Origin: Streptomyces sp. TP-A0356
GTDB taxonomy: Bacteria > Actinomycetota > Actinomycetes > Streptomycetales > Streptomycetaceae
Direction of reading: 5' to 3'
NCBI RefSeq assembly: GCF_001417775.1
Contig: NZ_BBZJ01000019.1
Location: 62,001 to 126,000, forward strand
Length of the DNA stretch: 64,000 nt
The notes under the pieces are model-generated. The model was not told the origin of the DNA. It ran no database searches and worked only from the letters and a program-made list of their open reading frames with translations. The translations under genes were made by a program, and so were the position numbers. Shown piece by piece: positions 26,302 through 34,638 of the stretch. How positions within the stretch are numbered: the stretch's first letter is position 1; each line of letters opens with the position of its first letter.

Positions 26302-27390
26302 GTGTCGCTCACGATCGGAATCGTCGGTCTGCCCAACGTCGGCAAGTCGACCCTGTTCAACGCCCTGACCAAGAACGACGTACTCGCGGCCAACTACCCG
26401 TTCGCCACGATCGAGCCGAACGTCGGCGTCGTGGGCGTGCCCGACGCGCGTCTCACCGAGCTGGCCGGGATCTTCAAGTCGGAGCGGACCCTTCCGGCGA
26501 CCGTGGACTTCGTCGACATCGCGGGCATCGTGCGCGGCGCGAGCGAGGGCGAGGGCCTGGGCAACAAGTTCCTGGCGAACATCCGCGAGTCTGACGCGAT
26601 CTGCCAGGTCATCCGCGCCTTCAAGGACGAGAACGTCGTACACGTGGACGGCAAGGTCTCGCCCAAGGGCGACATCGAGACGATCAACACCGAGTTGATC
26701 CTCGCGGACCTCCAGACGATCGAGAAGGTTCTGCCGAGGCTGCAGAAGGAATCCCGGATCAAGAAGGACGTCGCCTCCAAGGTGAAGGCCGTCGAGGAGG
26801 CGAAGGAGATCCTGGAGAACGGCGACACGCTCTTCTCGCACGGCATCGTCCAGGGCAGCGAGCGTGCGGCGCTGCTGCACGATCTGCACCTGCTGACCAC
26901 GAAGCCCTTCCTGTACGTCTTCAACGTCGACGAGGACGAGCTGATGGACGACGGCTTCAAGGAGGAGCAGCGCGCGCTGGTCGCCCCCGCCGAGGCGATC
27001 TTCCTCGACGCCAAGCTCGAGGCCGACCTCGCCGAGCTGGACGAGGACGAGGCCCTCGAACTCCTCCAGTCGGTCGGCCAGGACGAGCCGGGCCTCGCGA
27101 CCCTGGCCCGGGTCGGCTTCGACACCCTGGGCCTGCAGACCTACCTCACGGCGGGCCCCAAGGAGTCCCGCGCCTGGACGATCAAGAAGGGCGCCACCGC
27201 CCCCGAGGCGGCCGGTGTCATCCACACCGACTTCCAGAAGGGCTTCATCAAGGCGGAGGTCATCTCCTTCGAGGACCTGGTCGAGGCGGGCTCGATCACG
27301 GAGGCCCGCGCGAAGGGCAAGGCCCGCATGGAGGGCAAGGACTATGTGATGCGGGACGGGGACGTGGTGGAGTTCCGCTTCAACGTCTAG
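26302..27390 (+). CDS. ychF: Redox-regulated ATPase YchF (Obg-family)
   Basis: Universally conserved ribosome-associated P-loop protein that prefers ATP. The 362-residue protein has G1 GLPNVGKST, G3 DFVDIAGIV, the NVDE-type G4 variant that explains ATP use, and the C-terminal TGS domain (TYLTAGPKESRAWTI, then FIKAEVISFEDL, and the final YVMRDGDVVEFRFNV). It starts at the GTG at 26302 and is monocistronic. This is the last clearly core gene before the accessory half of the window. Confidence 0.96.
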   Translation: MSLTIGIVGLPNVGKSTLFNALTKNDVLAANYPFATIEPNVGVVGVPDARLTELAGIFKSERTLPATVDFVDIAGIVRGASEGEGLGNKFLANIRESDAICQVIRAFKDENVVHVDGKVSPKGDIETINTELILADLQTIEKVLPRLQKESRIKKDVASKVKAVEEAKEILENGDTLFSHGIVQGSERAALLHDLHLLTTKPFLYVFNVDEDELMDDGFKEEQRALVAPAEAIFLDAKLEADLAELDEDEALELLQSVGQDEPGLATLARVGFDTLGLQTYLTAGPKESRAWTIKKGATAPEAAGVIHTDFQKGFIKAEVISFEDLVEAGSITEARAKGKARMEGKDYVMRDGDVVEFRFNV

Positions 27391-27458
27391 TCGCAATTCC
27401 GCCACGTTGCTCTTGTCGAATCACGCATGCGATCAGGTTCGGCAAGCGGGTCGGATTG

Positions 27459-27475
27459 TGGCATTCCGAATGCCA
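27459..27475. promoter_or_regulatory. Perfect 17-bp palindrome upstream of the vapBC-like pair
   Basis: TGGCATTC-C-GAATGCCA is a perfect dyad ending 10 bp before the antitoxin start and overlapping its probable promoter region. Toxin-antitoxin operons are normally autorepressed by the antitoxin or the complex at such a dyad. AT content here is higher than in neighbouring sequence. Confidence 0.7.
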
Positions 27476-27485
27476 AACTGGGGGC

Positions 27486-27764
27486 ATGGCTGATGGTGGT
27501 GAGCTTCTTCCAGGCGATGGTCCCAGCAGTGGCATCTCGGTCTCTCTGTCCGCAGGCACCTTGCAGGCCATCCGGAAGCGTGTGGGCAAGCGAGGCGTCT
27601 CGGCGTACCTGGAGCGGGCTGCGCAGCGTCAGATCGAGCGTGACAATCTCGACGACCTGATCGCGGACTTCGACAAGATCCACGGCCCGGCGGATCCGGA
27701 TGGGGTTGCGGCGAAGCGGGCCAAGCTGACGGGCCCTGAGACCGGGGCCGAGGCGGCTGCGTGA
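27486..27764 (+). CDS. VapB-like antitoxin
   Basis: A 92-residue protein. Its middle, GISVSLSAGTLQAIRKRVG followed by a helix with SAYLERAAQRQIERD, has the ribbon-helix-helix pattern of CopG/VapB-type antitoxins. A C-terminal segment (LIADFDKIHGPADPDGV) would wrap the toxin. The ATG at 27486 lies 10 bp after the palindrome. Its stop overlaps the toxin GTG start (GTGA), the usual coupling in VapBC modules. An upstream in-frame start at 27456 would lie across the palindrome and is unlikely. Confidence 0.82.
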   Translation: MADGGELLPGDGPSSGISVSLSAGTLQAIRKRVGKRGVSAYLERAAQRQIERDNLDDLIADFDKIHGPADPDGVAAKRAKLTGPETGAEAAA

Positions 27765-28159
27765 GCGGCGCCCTGATCCTCGACAGCGAGGGACTGGCCA
27801 AGGCTGTGGGCAGGGACCGGGAAGTCCACGAGTGGCTGACCGCAGCCCGCGACGCGGACTACCCGGTGATCACTTCGGCGGCTGTCCTGGTCGAGGTGAT
27901 CCACCCGAGGATCGACGACGCTGCCCTGAAGTGGACCTTGTCCCGCATTCGCGTGGAGCCGGTGAGCCAGGCGATCGCTCAATTCGCAGCCGCACTCCTG
28001 CGCGCCGGCGGGCTCCACGGTCACAAGTACGCCATCGACGCCATGCTGTGCGCCACGGCCCTCACCCAGCCGGGGCGGGTGACGATCCTGACCTCCGGCG
28101 TGGAGGACATCCGGATGCTCACCGAGGCGCATCCCCGAGTGGTGGCCGAGAAGGTCTGA
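27761..28159 (+). CDS. VapC-like PIN-domain ribonuclease toxin
   Basis: A 132-residue PIN-fold protein. The acidic metal-binding residues are D8 (LILDSEGL), E45 (LVEVIH) and D93 (YAIDAML); the fourth position appears as E115/D116 in TSGVEDIRM. VapC toxins cleave tRNA or rRNA and stop translation until neutralised. It is coupled to the antitoxin by a 4-nt overlap. Placement right after ychF suggests insertion next to a core gene. Confidence 0.87.
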   Translation: MSGALILDSEGLAKAVGRDREVHEWLTAARDADYPVITSAAVLVEVIHPRIDDAALKWTLSRIRVEPVSQAIAQFAAALLRAGGLHGHKYAIDAMLCATALTQPGRVTILTSGVEDIRMLTEAHPRVVAEKV

Positions 28160-28382
28160 CGGTGCAGGCCACGGAGGCGCAGTGCGGTCCTGTCCCCACG
28201 ACGCTGATCTGGCAAACGCGCAGTTCGGTGGGCGGATCCGGAGGTCGTCGTCTGCCTCGGGAACGGGGCGGCACGTTGCTCGGCCGGATCCGTGGAGCCT
28301 TCGCACCACGAGGCCGAGACGGTAATCTGGCCTGCGGGAATACCCCGGCCTGCAGTGTTCCGCTGGGAACCATGGAGCGGCC

Positions 28383-29924
28383 ATGCGCACCAGAAGGGGT
28401 CTTGGGCTCCATCTTCCCGAGCCGCCCGGCGACGACGGCGTGGATCTGAAGCGGTTCGGCTACCGACAGGAGTTGGCGCGCTGCCTCGGACCGGCGTCCA
28501 GTTTTGCCGCCGGCTTCAGCTTCATCTCGGTCATGACCGGCGTGTTCCAGCTCTTCGGCTTCGGCTTCGCCTCCGGTGGGCCTGCCTCGATCTGGACGTG
28601 GCCGCTGGTGTTCCTGGGGCAACTCGCCGTAGCCCTGTGTTTCGCCGAGATGGCCGGGCAGTTCCCGCTGGCGGGTTCGGTGTATCAGTGGTCCAAGCAC
28701 ATCGCCCGGCCCGCCGTCTCGTGGCTGTCGGGTTGGATCATGGCCATCGGCGCGGTGGCGACGGCGGCTGCGGTGGCCGTCGCCTACCAGGTCATCCTGC
28801 CGCAGATCACATCGGCCTTTCAGATCATCGGCGGCCCCGCGGACGCGGGTACGACCTCGACCCCCAATGGCGCCGGGAACGCGATCGTGCTCGCGCTCGG
28901 ACTGGTCGTCCTCACCACGCTCGTCAACATCGCCGGAGTACGGCTGACGGCGAAGATGAACAACGTGGGCGTGGCCGCCGAGATGATCGGCGTGACCCTT
29001 CTCATCGTCATGCTGGCCGTGCACATCAAGCGGGGACCACAGGTTGTCCTGGAGACGGGGGGCACGGGTGCCGGCCACTCCTCGGGCTATCTCGGCGCCT
29101 TCCTGCTCGCCTCCCTCATGAGCGCCTACGTCCTCTACGGCTTCGACACCGCCGGATCGCTCGCGGAGGAGACGATGGGGCCGAGACGTCACGCGCCCCG
29201 TGCCATCCTGCGGGCCCTCACGGCCGCGTTCCTCGTCGGCGGGCTGCTGATGCTCGTCGCCCTGATGGCGGTCCGCGACATCACCGCGCGGCAACTGGGC
29301 ACCCTCGGCATGCCCTACCTGGTCAAGTCGACGCTCGGCACCGGGATCGGCGACGCGTTCCTGGTGTGCGCGGCGATCGCCGTCACCGCCTGCTGCCTCG
29401 CCGTGCAGACCGCCGCCATCCGCCTGCTGTTCTCCATGGCCCGCGACGGCCGGCTGCCCTTCGGCAAGGCCCTGGCCCGGGTCTCCCCTCGTTCCAGGAC
29501 CCCGGTCGTACCGGCCGTTCTCACCGGCGCACTGACGATCGCGCTCCTGGTGGTCAACATCGGCAACCGGCACGTCTTCTACACCCTGACCTCGGTCGCC
29601 GTCATCCTGTTCTACATCCCGTATCTGATGGTCACCGGGCCCATGCTGGTGCGCCGGCTGCGTGGCGACTGGCCGCGGGCGGACCATGGGCCGCACTTCA
29701 CCATGGGTCGCTGGGGCCTGGCCGTGAACGTCGTCGCAGTGCTGTACGGCGCGGCCATGACCGTCAACCTGGCCTGGCCACGGGCCGCCGTGTACCCCGG
29801 TGGGCCCTGGTACTACCGGTGGGGCGCCATCCTCCTCACCGCCGTCGTCACCGCCGTCGGTGGCTTGCTGTACCTCCGCTATCGCCATGTCTGCCACAGC
29901 GGTGTGGTCTCGGCACGTTCGTGA
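28383..29924 (+). CDS. APC-superfamily amino acid/amine permease
   Basis: A 513-residue transporter with about twelve hydrophobic helices. The N-terminal consensus region FSFISVMTGVFQLFGFGF and the AEMAGQFPLAGSVYQWSK segment are characteristic of the basic amino acid/choline-type APC (ACT/BAT-like) branch. The ATG at 28383 has GGAG 5 nt upstream. It converges tail to tail (22 bp) with a choline-dehydrogenase-like gene, so an amine or amino-alcohol substrate is plausible but unproven. The 223 bp upstream hold no recognisable gene. Confidence 0.9.
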   Translation: MRTRRGLGLHLPEPPGDDGVDLKRFGYRQELARCLGPASSFAAGFSFISVMTGVFQLFGFGFASGGPASIWTWPLVFLGQLAVALCFAEMAGQFPLAGSVYQWSKHIARPAVSWLSGWIMAIGAVATAAAVAVAYQVILPQITSAFQIIGGPADAGTTSTPNGAGNAIVLALGLVVLTTLVNIAGVRLTAKMNNVGVAAEMIGVTLLIVMLAVHIKRGPQVVLETGGTGAGHSSGYLGAFLLASLMSAYVLYGFDTAGSLAEETMGPRRHAPRAILRALTAAFLVGGLLMLVALMAVRDITARQLGTLGMPYLVKSTLGTGIGDAFLVCAAIAVTACCLAVQTAAIRLLFSMARDGRLPFGKALARVSPRSRTPVVPAVLTGALTIALLVVNIGNRHVFYTLTSVAVILFYIPYLMVTGPMLVRRLRGDWPRADHGPHFTMGRWGLAVNVVAVLYGAAMTVNLAWPRAAVYPGGPWYYRWGAILLTAVVTAVGGLLYLRYRHVCHSGVVSARS

Positions 29925-29929
29925 CCGGC

Positions 29930-29944
29930 GGCGGCCGGGCCGCC
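29930..29944. terminator. Short hairpin between APC permease and GMC oxidoreductase genes
   Basis: GGCGGC-CGG-GCCGCC forms a compact 6-bp stem in the 21-bp gap between the converging genes. Its small size makes terminator function tentative. Confidence 0.35.
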
Positions 29945-29945
29945 C

Positions 29946-31598
29946 TCAGCCGGTGCGGCAGTGGTGGTAGAAGTCGGCCGGGTCCGGGGCCAGTGGCGTG
30001 TTTCCGAGGATGATGTCGGCAGACTTCTCGGCGAGCATCATCACCGGTGCGTAGATGTTGCCGTTGGTCACGTACGGCATCGCGGAGGCGTCCACGACAT
30101 GGATTCCCGCCAAGCCGTGCACCTGCATCGTGTCCGGGTCGACCACCGATGACTCGTCGGTGCCCATCTTGCAGGTGCACGCCGGATGGAGTGCGGTCTC
30201 GCCGTCGCGGGCGACCCAGTCCAGAATCTGCTCGTCGGTCTCGACCGAGGGCCCCGGGGACAGTTCACCGCTGCTGAACTCCTCGAAGGCGGGCCGGCCG
30301 AGAATGCCTCGGGCGATGTGGATCGCCTCGACCCACTCCCTGCGGTCCTGGGCGGTCGACAGGTAGTTGAACCGCAGCGCCGGGTGCGCGCGCGGATCGC
30401 GTGTCCTGATCTTGACTGATCCCCGCGCGTCCGAGTACATGGGGCCGACGTGCACCTGGTAGCCGTGTCCGCCCGTCCGGCAGGACCCGTCGTAGCGGAT
30501 GGCGGCCGGGAGGAAGTGGAGCATCACGTTGGGCCAGGCGACGTCTTCGTTGCTCCGTACGAAGCCACCGGCCTCGAAGTGGTTCGTGGCCCCGGGGCCC
30601 TTGCGCAGGAACAGCCACTCGGCCCAGATCAAGGGGCGTCGCCACAGCCTGAGGGCGGGCTGCAGCGACACCGGCTGCCTGCTGCCGTGCTGCACGTAGA
30701 CCTCCAGGTGGTCCTGGAGGTTCTCGCCCACGCCGGGCAGGTCGTGCACGGGGTCGATGCCCAGTGACCTGAGCTCGTCGGCGTTGCCCACCCCGGAGAG
30801 CTGGAGCAGTTGGGGCGTGTTGATCACGCCGCCGCAAAGGATCACCTCGCCGCCGCGGACGCGCCGCACGCCGTGTCCGCGTGTGTACTCCACGCCCACG
30901 GCACGATGGCCCTCGAACATGATCCGGGTGACCAGCGTCCGGGTGCGCACCTCCAGATTCGGGCGGCTCATGGCGGGGTGCAGGTAGGCACGGGCCGCGC
31001 TGAGCCGGCGCCCGCGGTGCACGTTGCGGTCGAAGGGGGCGAAGCCCTCCTGGCGGTAGCCGTTCAGGTCGTCGGTCAGTGGGTAGCCCGCCTGCTGCAC
31101 GGCTTCGAAGAAGGCGCTGAACAGCGGATTGGTGGCTGGTCCGCGTTCCAGGACGAGGGGCCCGTGATGGCCGCGGAAGACCTCCTCCGGCTCGCTGAGG
31201 CAGTTCTCCATCCGCTTGAAGTACGGCAGGCAGTGCGCGTGGTCCCAGGCCTTCATGCCCGGATCGGCGCTCCAGCGCTCGTAGTCCAGGGGGTTTCCCC
31301 GTTGGAAGATCATGCCGTTGATGCTGCTGGAGCCGCCGAGGACTCTGCCTCGCGCGTGCTGGATCCGCCGCCCGTGCATGAACGGTTCCGGCTCGGACTC
31401 GTACTTCCAGTCGTAGAACCGGTTCCCGACGGGGAAGGTCAGGGCCGCGGGCATCTGGATCAGGACGTCCCACGGGTAGTCGGGCCGCCCGGCTTCGAGC
31501 ACCAGGACCCGGTGGGCGGGGTCGGCACTCAACCGCGCCGCGACAGCGCAACCGGCGGAACCTCCGCCGACGATGATGAAGTCGTACTGCTGCCGCAC
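29946..31598 (-). CDS. betA: GMC-family oxidoreductase, choline dehydrogenase-like
   Basis: FAD enzyme expected to oxidise choline to betaine aldehyde, or another alcohol. The 550-residue protein starts with the Rossmann motif IIVGGGSAGCAVAARLS and has the GMC signatures RGRVLGGSSSINGM and CGGVINTPQLLQLSGVG. It keeps the BetA-like TNHFEAGGFVRSNEDVAWPN and catalytic region HPACTCKMG. Length and sequence parallel E. coli BetA (556 aa) throughout, except near the C-terminus (NGNIYAPVMM instead of GNLNATTIMI). The GTG at 31598 has GGGAGG 7 nt upstream. No betB is adjacent, so the substrate is not certain. Confidence 0.83.
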   Translation of the reverse strand: MRQQYDFIIVGGGSAGCAVAARLSADPAHRVLVLEAGRPDYPWDVLIQMPAALTFPVGNRFYDWKYESEPEPFMHGRRIQHARGRVLGGSSSINGMIFQRGNPLDYERWSADPGMKAWDHAHCLPYFKRMENCLSEPEEVFRGHHGPLVLERGPATNPLFSAFFEAVQQAGYPLTDDLNGYRQEGFAPFDRNVHRGRRLSAARAYLHPAMSRPNLEVRTRTLVTRIMFEGHRAVGVEYTRGHGVRRVRGGEVILCGGVINTPQLLQLSGVGNADELRSLGIDPVHDLPGVGENLQDHLEVYVQHGSRQPVSLQPALRLWRRPLIWAEWLFLRKGPGATNHFEAGGFVRSNEDVAWPNVMLHFLPAAIRYDGSCRTGGHGYQVHVGPMYSDARGSVKIRTRDPRAHPALRFNYLSTAQDRREWVEAIHIARGILGRPAFEEFSSGELSPGPSVETDEQILDWVARDGETALHPACTCKMGTDESSVVDPDTMQVHGLAGIHVVDASAMPYVTNGNIYAPVMMLAEKSADIILGNTPLAPDPADFYHHCRTG

Positions 31599-31695
31599 AG
31601 CGTGACCTCCCGTCGTCAGCCACCGGCGTCTGCCGGGTCGATGCCTTCCGGCCCCGCTCCACACGTACACCGTCGCGAGGAGTCCGGAACGCCTG

Positions 31696-34449
31696 TCAGC
31701 CACGCGACAGCGGCTGCTCGGCCCAGATGACCTTGCCGTGCGGGGTGTAGCGGGTACCCCAGCGCTGGGCGAGCTGGGCGACGAGGAACAGGCCACGGCC
31801 GCCTTCGTCGGTTGCAGCGGCTTGGCGCAGATGTGGCGAGGTGCTGCTGGTGTCGCAGACCTCGCAGATGAGCGTCCGGTCGCGCAGCATCCGCACCTGG
31901 AGGGGACCGGTGGCATGGCGGATGGCGTTGGTCAGCAGCTCGCTCAGGATCACTTCGGTCGGGAAGCAGATGTCGTGCAGTTCCCAGAGCGTGAGTCGCT
32001 CGGTGACCGCGACCCGCATGTCGGACACGATGGCCGGGTCGGCGGGAAGATCGTCCCAGCAGGCGATGTCGAGGGGATCGAGACCCTTGGGACGTACGAC
32101 GAGCAGGGTGACGTCGTCCTCGCTCGGCAGGGCGGACGGCAGACCTTCGATGACTGCCTTGCAGGTTTCCTCCGGCGACCGGCCAGGGTGGGCGAGGATG
32201 CGGCGCAGGTCCTCCAGCGCGGTCTCGATGGACCGTTCGCGGTCCTCGACGAGCCCATCCGTGAAGAAGACCAGTTGGCCGGCGTCCGGCAGGTCGATCT
32301 CGACCGTTTCGAAGGGAAACCCTCCCAGGCCGAGCGGCGGCGCGGCGGGGAGTTCGGGGAAGGTGACCGTCCCGTCGGGGCCGATGAGCGCCGGCGGGAG
32401 GTGTCCTGCCCGGGCCATGCTGCACCGGCGGGTGGTCGGGTCGTAGACCGCGTACAGGCACGTGGCTCCGATGAACACATCGGCGTCGCTCTCCTCCCTG
32501 GCCATCTGGTCGACCAGGTCGTCGAGGCGGCTGAGGAGCTGGTCGGGAGCGAGCTCGAAGGACGAGAAGTTGTGCACTGCGGTGCGCATGCGCCCCATGG
32601 TGGCTGCGGCCTGGACGCCGTGGCCGACCACATCGCCGACGACCAGGGCGACGCGGGCCCCCGACAGGGGTATGACGTCGAACCAGTCACCCCCGACCCC
32701 GGCCTGCGACGGCAGGTAACGGTGAGCGACCTCGAGTGCGTTCTGTTCGGGCAGGGCCCGTGGAAGCAGGCTGCGCTGGAGGGTCAGGGCCGCGGTGTGC
32801 TCACGGGTGTAACGGCGCGCGTTGTCGATGCAGAGGGAGGCGAAGGCGACCAGCTCCGAGGCGAGGGAGAGGTCGTCGTCTTCGAAGGGGACGGACTTCT
32901 TCGAGCGGTAGAAGGTGGCCACCCCCAGGGCCACTCCGCGGGCGCTCAGTGGGACGGCTATGAGGGAGCGGAGCCCCCGGTCGAGGGTTTCCGCGGCCCA
33001 TACCGGGTCCTGGGCCATCCACATGCCTGACGCCTGCACATCCGGCTCCATCGCCGGCTCCCCACTGGCGAGGCATCTGGCCTGTGGTGTCGTGGCGGCG
33101 AAGGCGACCTGCTCGCCCACCCCGCAGAACGGAGTGTCGTCTCCCCCGCCGACTGCGGCACGTTGCATCCGCGCGCTGGCGGCCGAGGGCTCGTCCCCGC
33201 GGAGCACCTCGGGGTAGAGGTCGACGGTGACCACATCGGCGAACTCCTGGATCAGCACCTCGGTCAGCTCTTCGGCGGTCCGGGTCACATCCAGGGTGGT
33301 GCCGATGCGGCGGCTGGACTCACGCAGGAGCTCCAGGCGGCGTCGCGCCGCGAGGGCGAACCTGCCCACGCCCGGTTCTCCGATCGCCAGGAGCCACCGG
33401 GAGCGCTGCCCGTCCTTCTCGGCCGCTGCCGGAGGCGCGGTGTCGGCGGCAGGCCCGGGGCCAGGGGGCGCACCGGTTCGGTGCCTCCCCATGCCCGAGT
33501 CCGTCGCAGCCGAACGGGGCACCTCACCCGTGGTGATCAAGGGGGTGTCGGCAGGCAGTACCGCCTCCACCGCGACGCCTTCCAGCCCGTCCGTCACCGG
33601 CTGGGCCAGGAGTGTGGCGAACCGGCCGCCATGCAGGGGCACCGTGATGGCAGCCCGGTGGCCCGCGGCGATGAGGTCCGCCGCCTTCTCCTCCAGGATG
33701 AGACGGTCGGTGCCCCCCAGCGTCTCCGCGGTCGGGACACCGATGCTGATGTGCCTTCCATCCGGTCCAGGTGTCCGGGCACGGCGTGTGGCCTTGAGGT
33801 AGGCGTCCAGCAGGGCACGCTCGCGATCGGTCTTCTGCGCCAGCAGCCTCTGTTCGACCACCGGGGCTGCCTTACGGCCCATGGTCTCCAGCGCCGCCGT
33901 GAATTCCGATTGCCGGGATGCGAGGTCCAGGACGCCGACGATCCGTCCGCTCAGCGGGTCGTGCACCGGAACGGCCACGCAGCCTTCGACCACCCATGCG
34001 TCGGCGAAGTGCTCATGACCGCGTACGCGACCGATGGACCGCTCCATGAGCGCGAGGCCTATGGAATTGGTGCCGGCGAGTGATTCGTGGAAGCTGAAGC
34101 CGGGTGCGCTGCCACCGACCTCCTCGAGATAGCGGGCGACCTGTGGTTGTCCCGCCACGCACCTGAGCACTACACCCTCACTGTCGGTGAGGGTCACGGT
34201 CGCCCAGGTACCCGCGATAGCGACTGCCAGGTCATCGAGCACCGGCTGCGCCGCGCGGAAGAGATCCGTATCCAGGTCGGGTTCTCCCTGGTACGTCGAT
34301 CCGACGCCTCCCGGGTCAAGGCCCAGGGACCGGCAGCGGCTCCACGAGGACAGGATCGCGCTGCGCACCCCGACGCCTGCGGGCTCACCCGACAGGAATC
34401 GTTCACGGCTGCGCGCGACCCTCGTGTTGCTGTCGTGATCGTCCGCCAC
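31696..34449 (-). CDS. Multi-sensor PP2C phosphatase with AcoR-like GAF and anti-sigma-type ATPase domains
   Basis: A 917-residue cytosolic signalling protein. The N-terminus (RVARSRERFLSGEP, RSAILSSWSRCRSLGLDP, then a GAF) resembles the sensor part of AcoR-type enhancer-binding proteins, but no AAA+ domain follows. A disordered linker (about 310-345) precedes a second GAF domain (FALAARRRLELLRESSRRIG to FYRSKKSVPFEDDDL). Next come SpoIIE/PP2C (GVGGDWFDVIPLSGARVALV, GDVVGHGV, FFTDGLVED) and a C-terminal HATPase (LSELLTNAIRHATG, ATDEGGRGLFLVAQLAQRWG). It would switch anti-sigma or anti-anti-sigma partners in response to a small ligand. The GTG start at 34449 is chosen over an AT-rich upstream extension. 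Confidence 0.88.
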   Translation of the reverse strand: MADDHDSNTRVARSRERFLSGEPAGVGVRSAILSSWSRCRSLGLDPGGVGSTYQGEPDLDTDLFRAAQPVLDDLAVAIAGTWATVTLTDSEGVVLRCVAGQPQVARYLEEVGGSAPGFSFHESLAGTNSIGLALMERSIGRVRGHEHFADAWVVEGCVAVPVHDPLSGRIVGVLDLASRQSEFTAALETMGRKAAPVVEQRLLAQKTDRERALLDAYLKATRRARTPGPDGRHISIGVPTAETLGGTDRLILEEKAADLIAAGHRAAITVPLHGGRFATLLAQPVTDGLEGVAVEAVLPADTPLITTGEVPRSAATDSGMGRHRTGAPPGPGPAADTAPPAAAEKDGQRSRWLLAIGEPGVGRFALAARRRLELLRESSRRIGTTLDVTRTAEELTEVLIQEFADVVTVDLYPEVLRGDEPSAASARMQRAAVGGGDDTPFCGVGEQVAFAATTPQARCLASGEPAMEPDVQASGMWMAQDPVWAAETLDRGLRSLIAVPLSARGVALGVATFYRSKKSVPFEDDDLSLASELVAFASLCIDNARRYTREHTAALTLQRSLLPRALPEQNALEVAHRYLPSQAGVGGDWFDVIPLSGARVALVVGDVVGHGVQAAATMGRMRTAVHNFSSFELAPDQLLSRLDDLVDQMAREESDADVFIGATCLYAVYDPTTRRCSMARAGHLPPALIGPDGTVTFPELPAAPPLGLGGFPFETVEIDLPDAGQLVFFTDGLVEDRERSIETALEDLRRILAHPGRSPEETCKAVIEGLPSALPSEDDVTLLVVRPKGLDPLDIACWDDLPADPAIVSDMRVAVTERLTLWELHDICFPTEVILSELLTNAIRHATGPLQVRMLRDRTLICEVCDTSSTSPHLRQAAATDEGGRGLFLVAQLAQRWGTRYTPHGKVIWAEQPLSRG

Positions 34450-34564
34450 GTGGACCACTTCCCAGCGGCGCAAATTACGGCGAGTCCTATACAAGATACA
34501 GCAAAGCCGTAGATACACCCCCCGGACGAAACCGCAGGTGAGCGCTGCGGTATCGCCTCCACGG

Positions 34565-34605
34565 ACGGGGAGACCGCCGCTTCCTGCGAAGCCGCGGTCT
34601 CCCGT
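34565..34605 (-). terminator. Terminator of the DUF11-repeat gene
   Basis: A hairpin with arms AGACCGCCGCTT (34571-34582) and AAGCCGCGGTCT (34589-34600), one internal mismatch and ACGGG/CCCGT extensions lies about 35 bp beyond the stop on the minus strand. Confidence 0.65.
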
Positions 34606-34638
34606 GGGTCGTTCCTGCCGGATCCTTCCAGGACGGAT

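Noticed and set aside
28160..28382. Possible small gene between the PIN toxin and the APC permease
   Set aside because: Open frames exist but lack ribosome sites, codon bias or family features.
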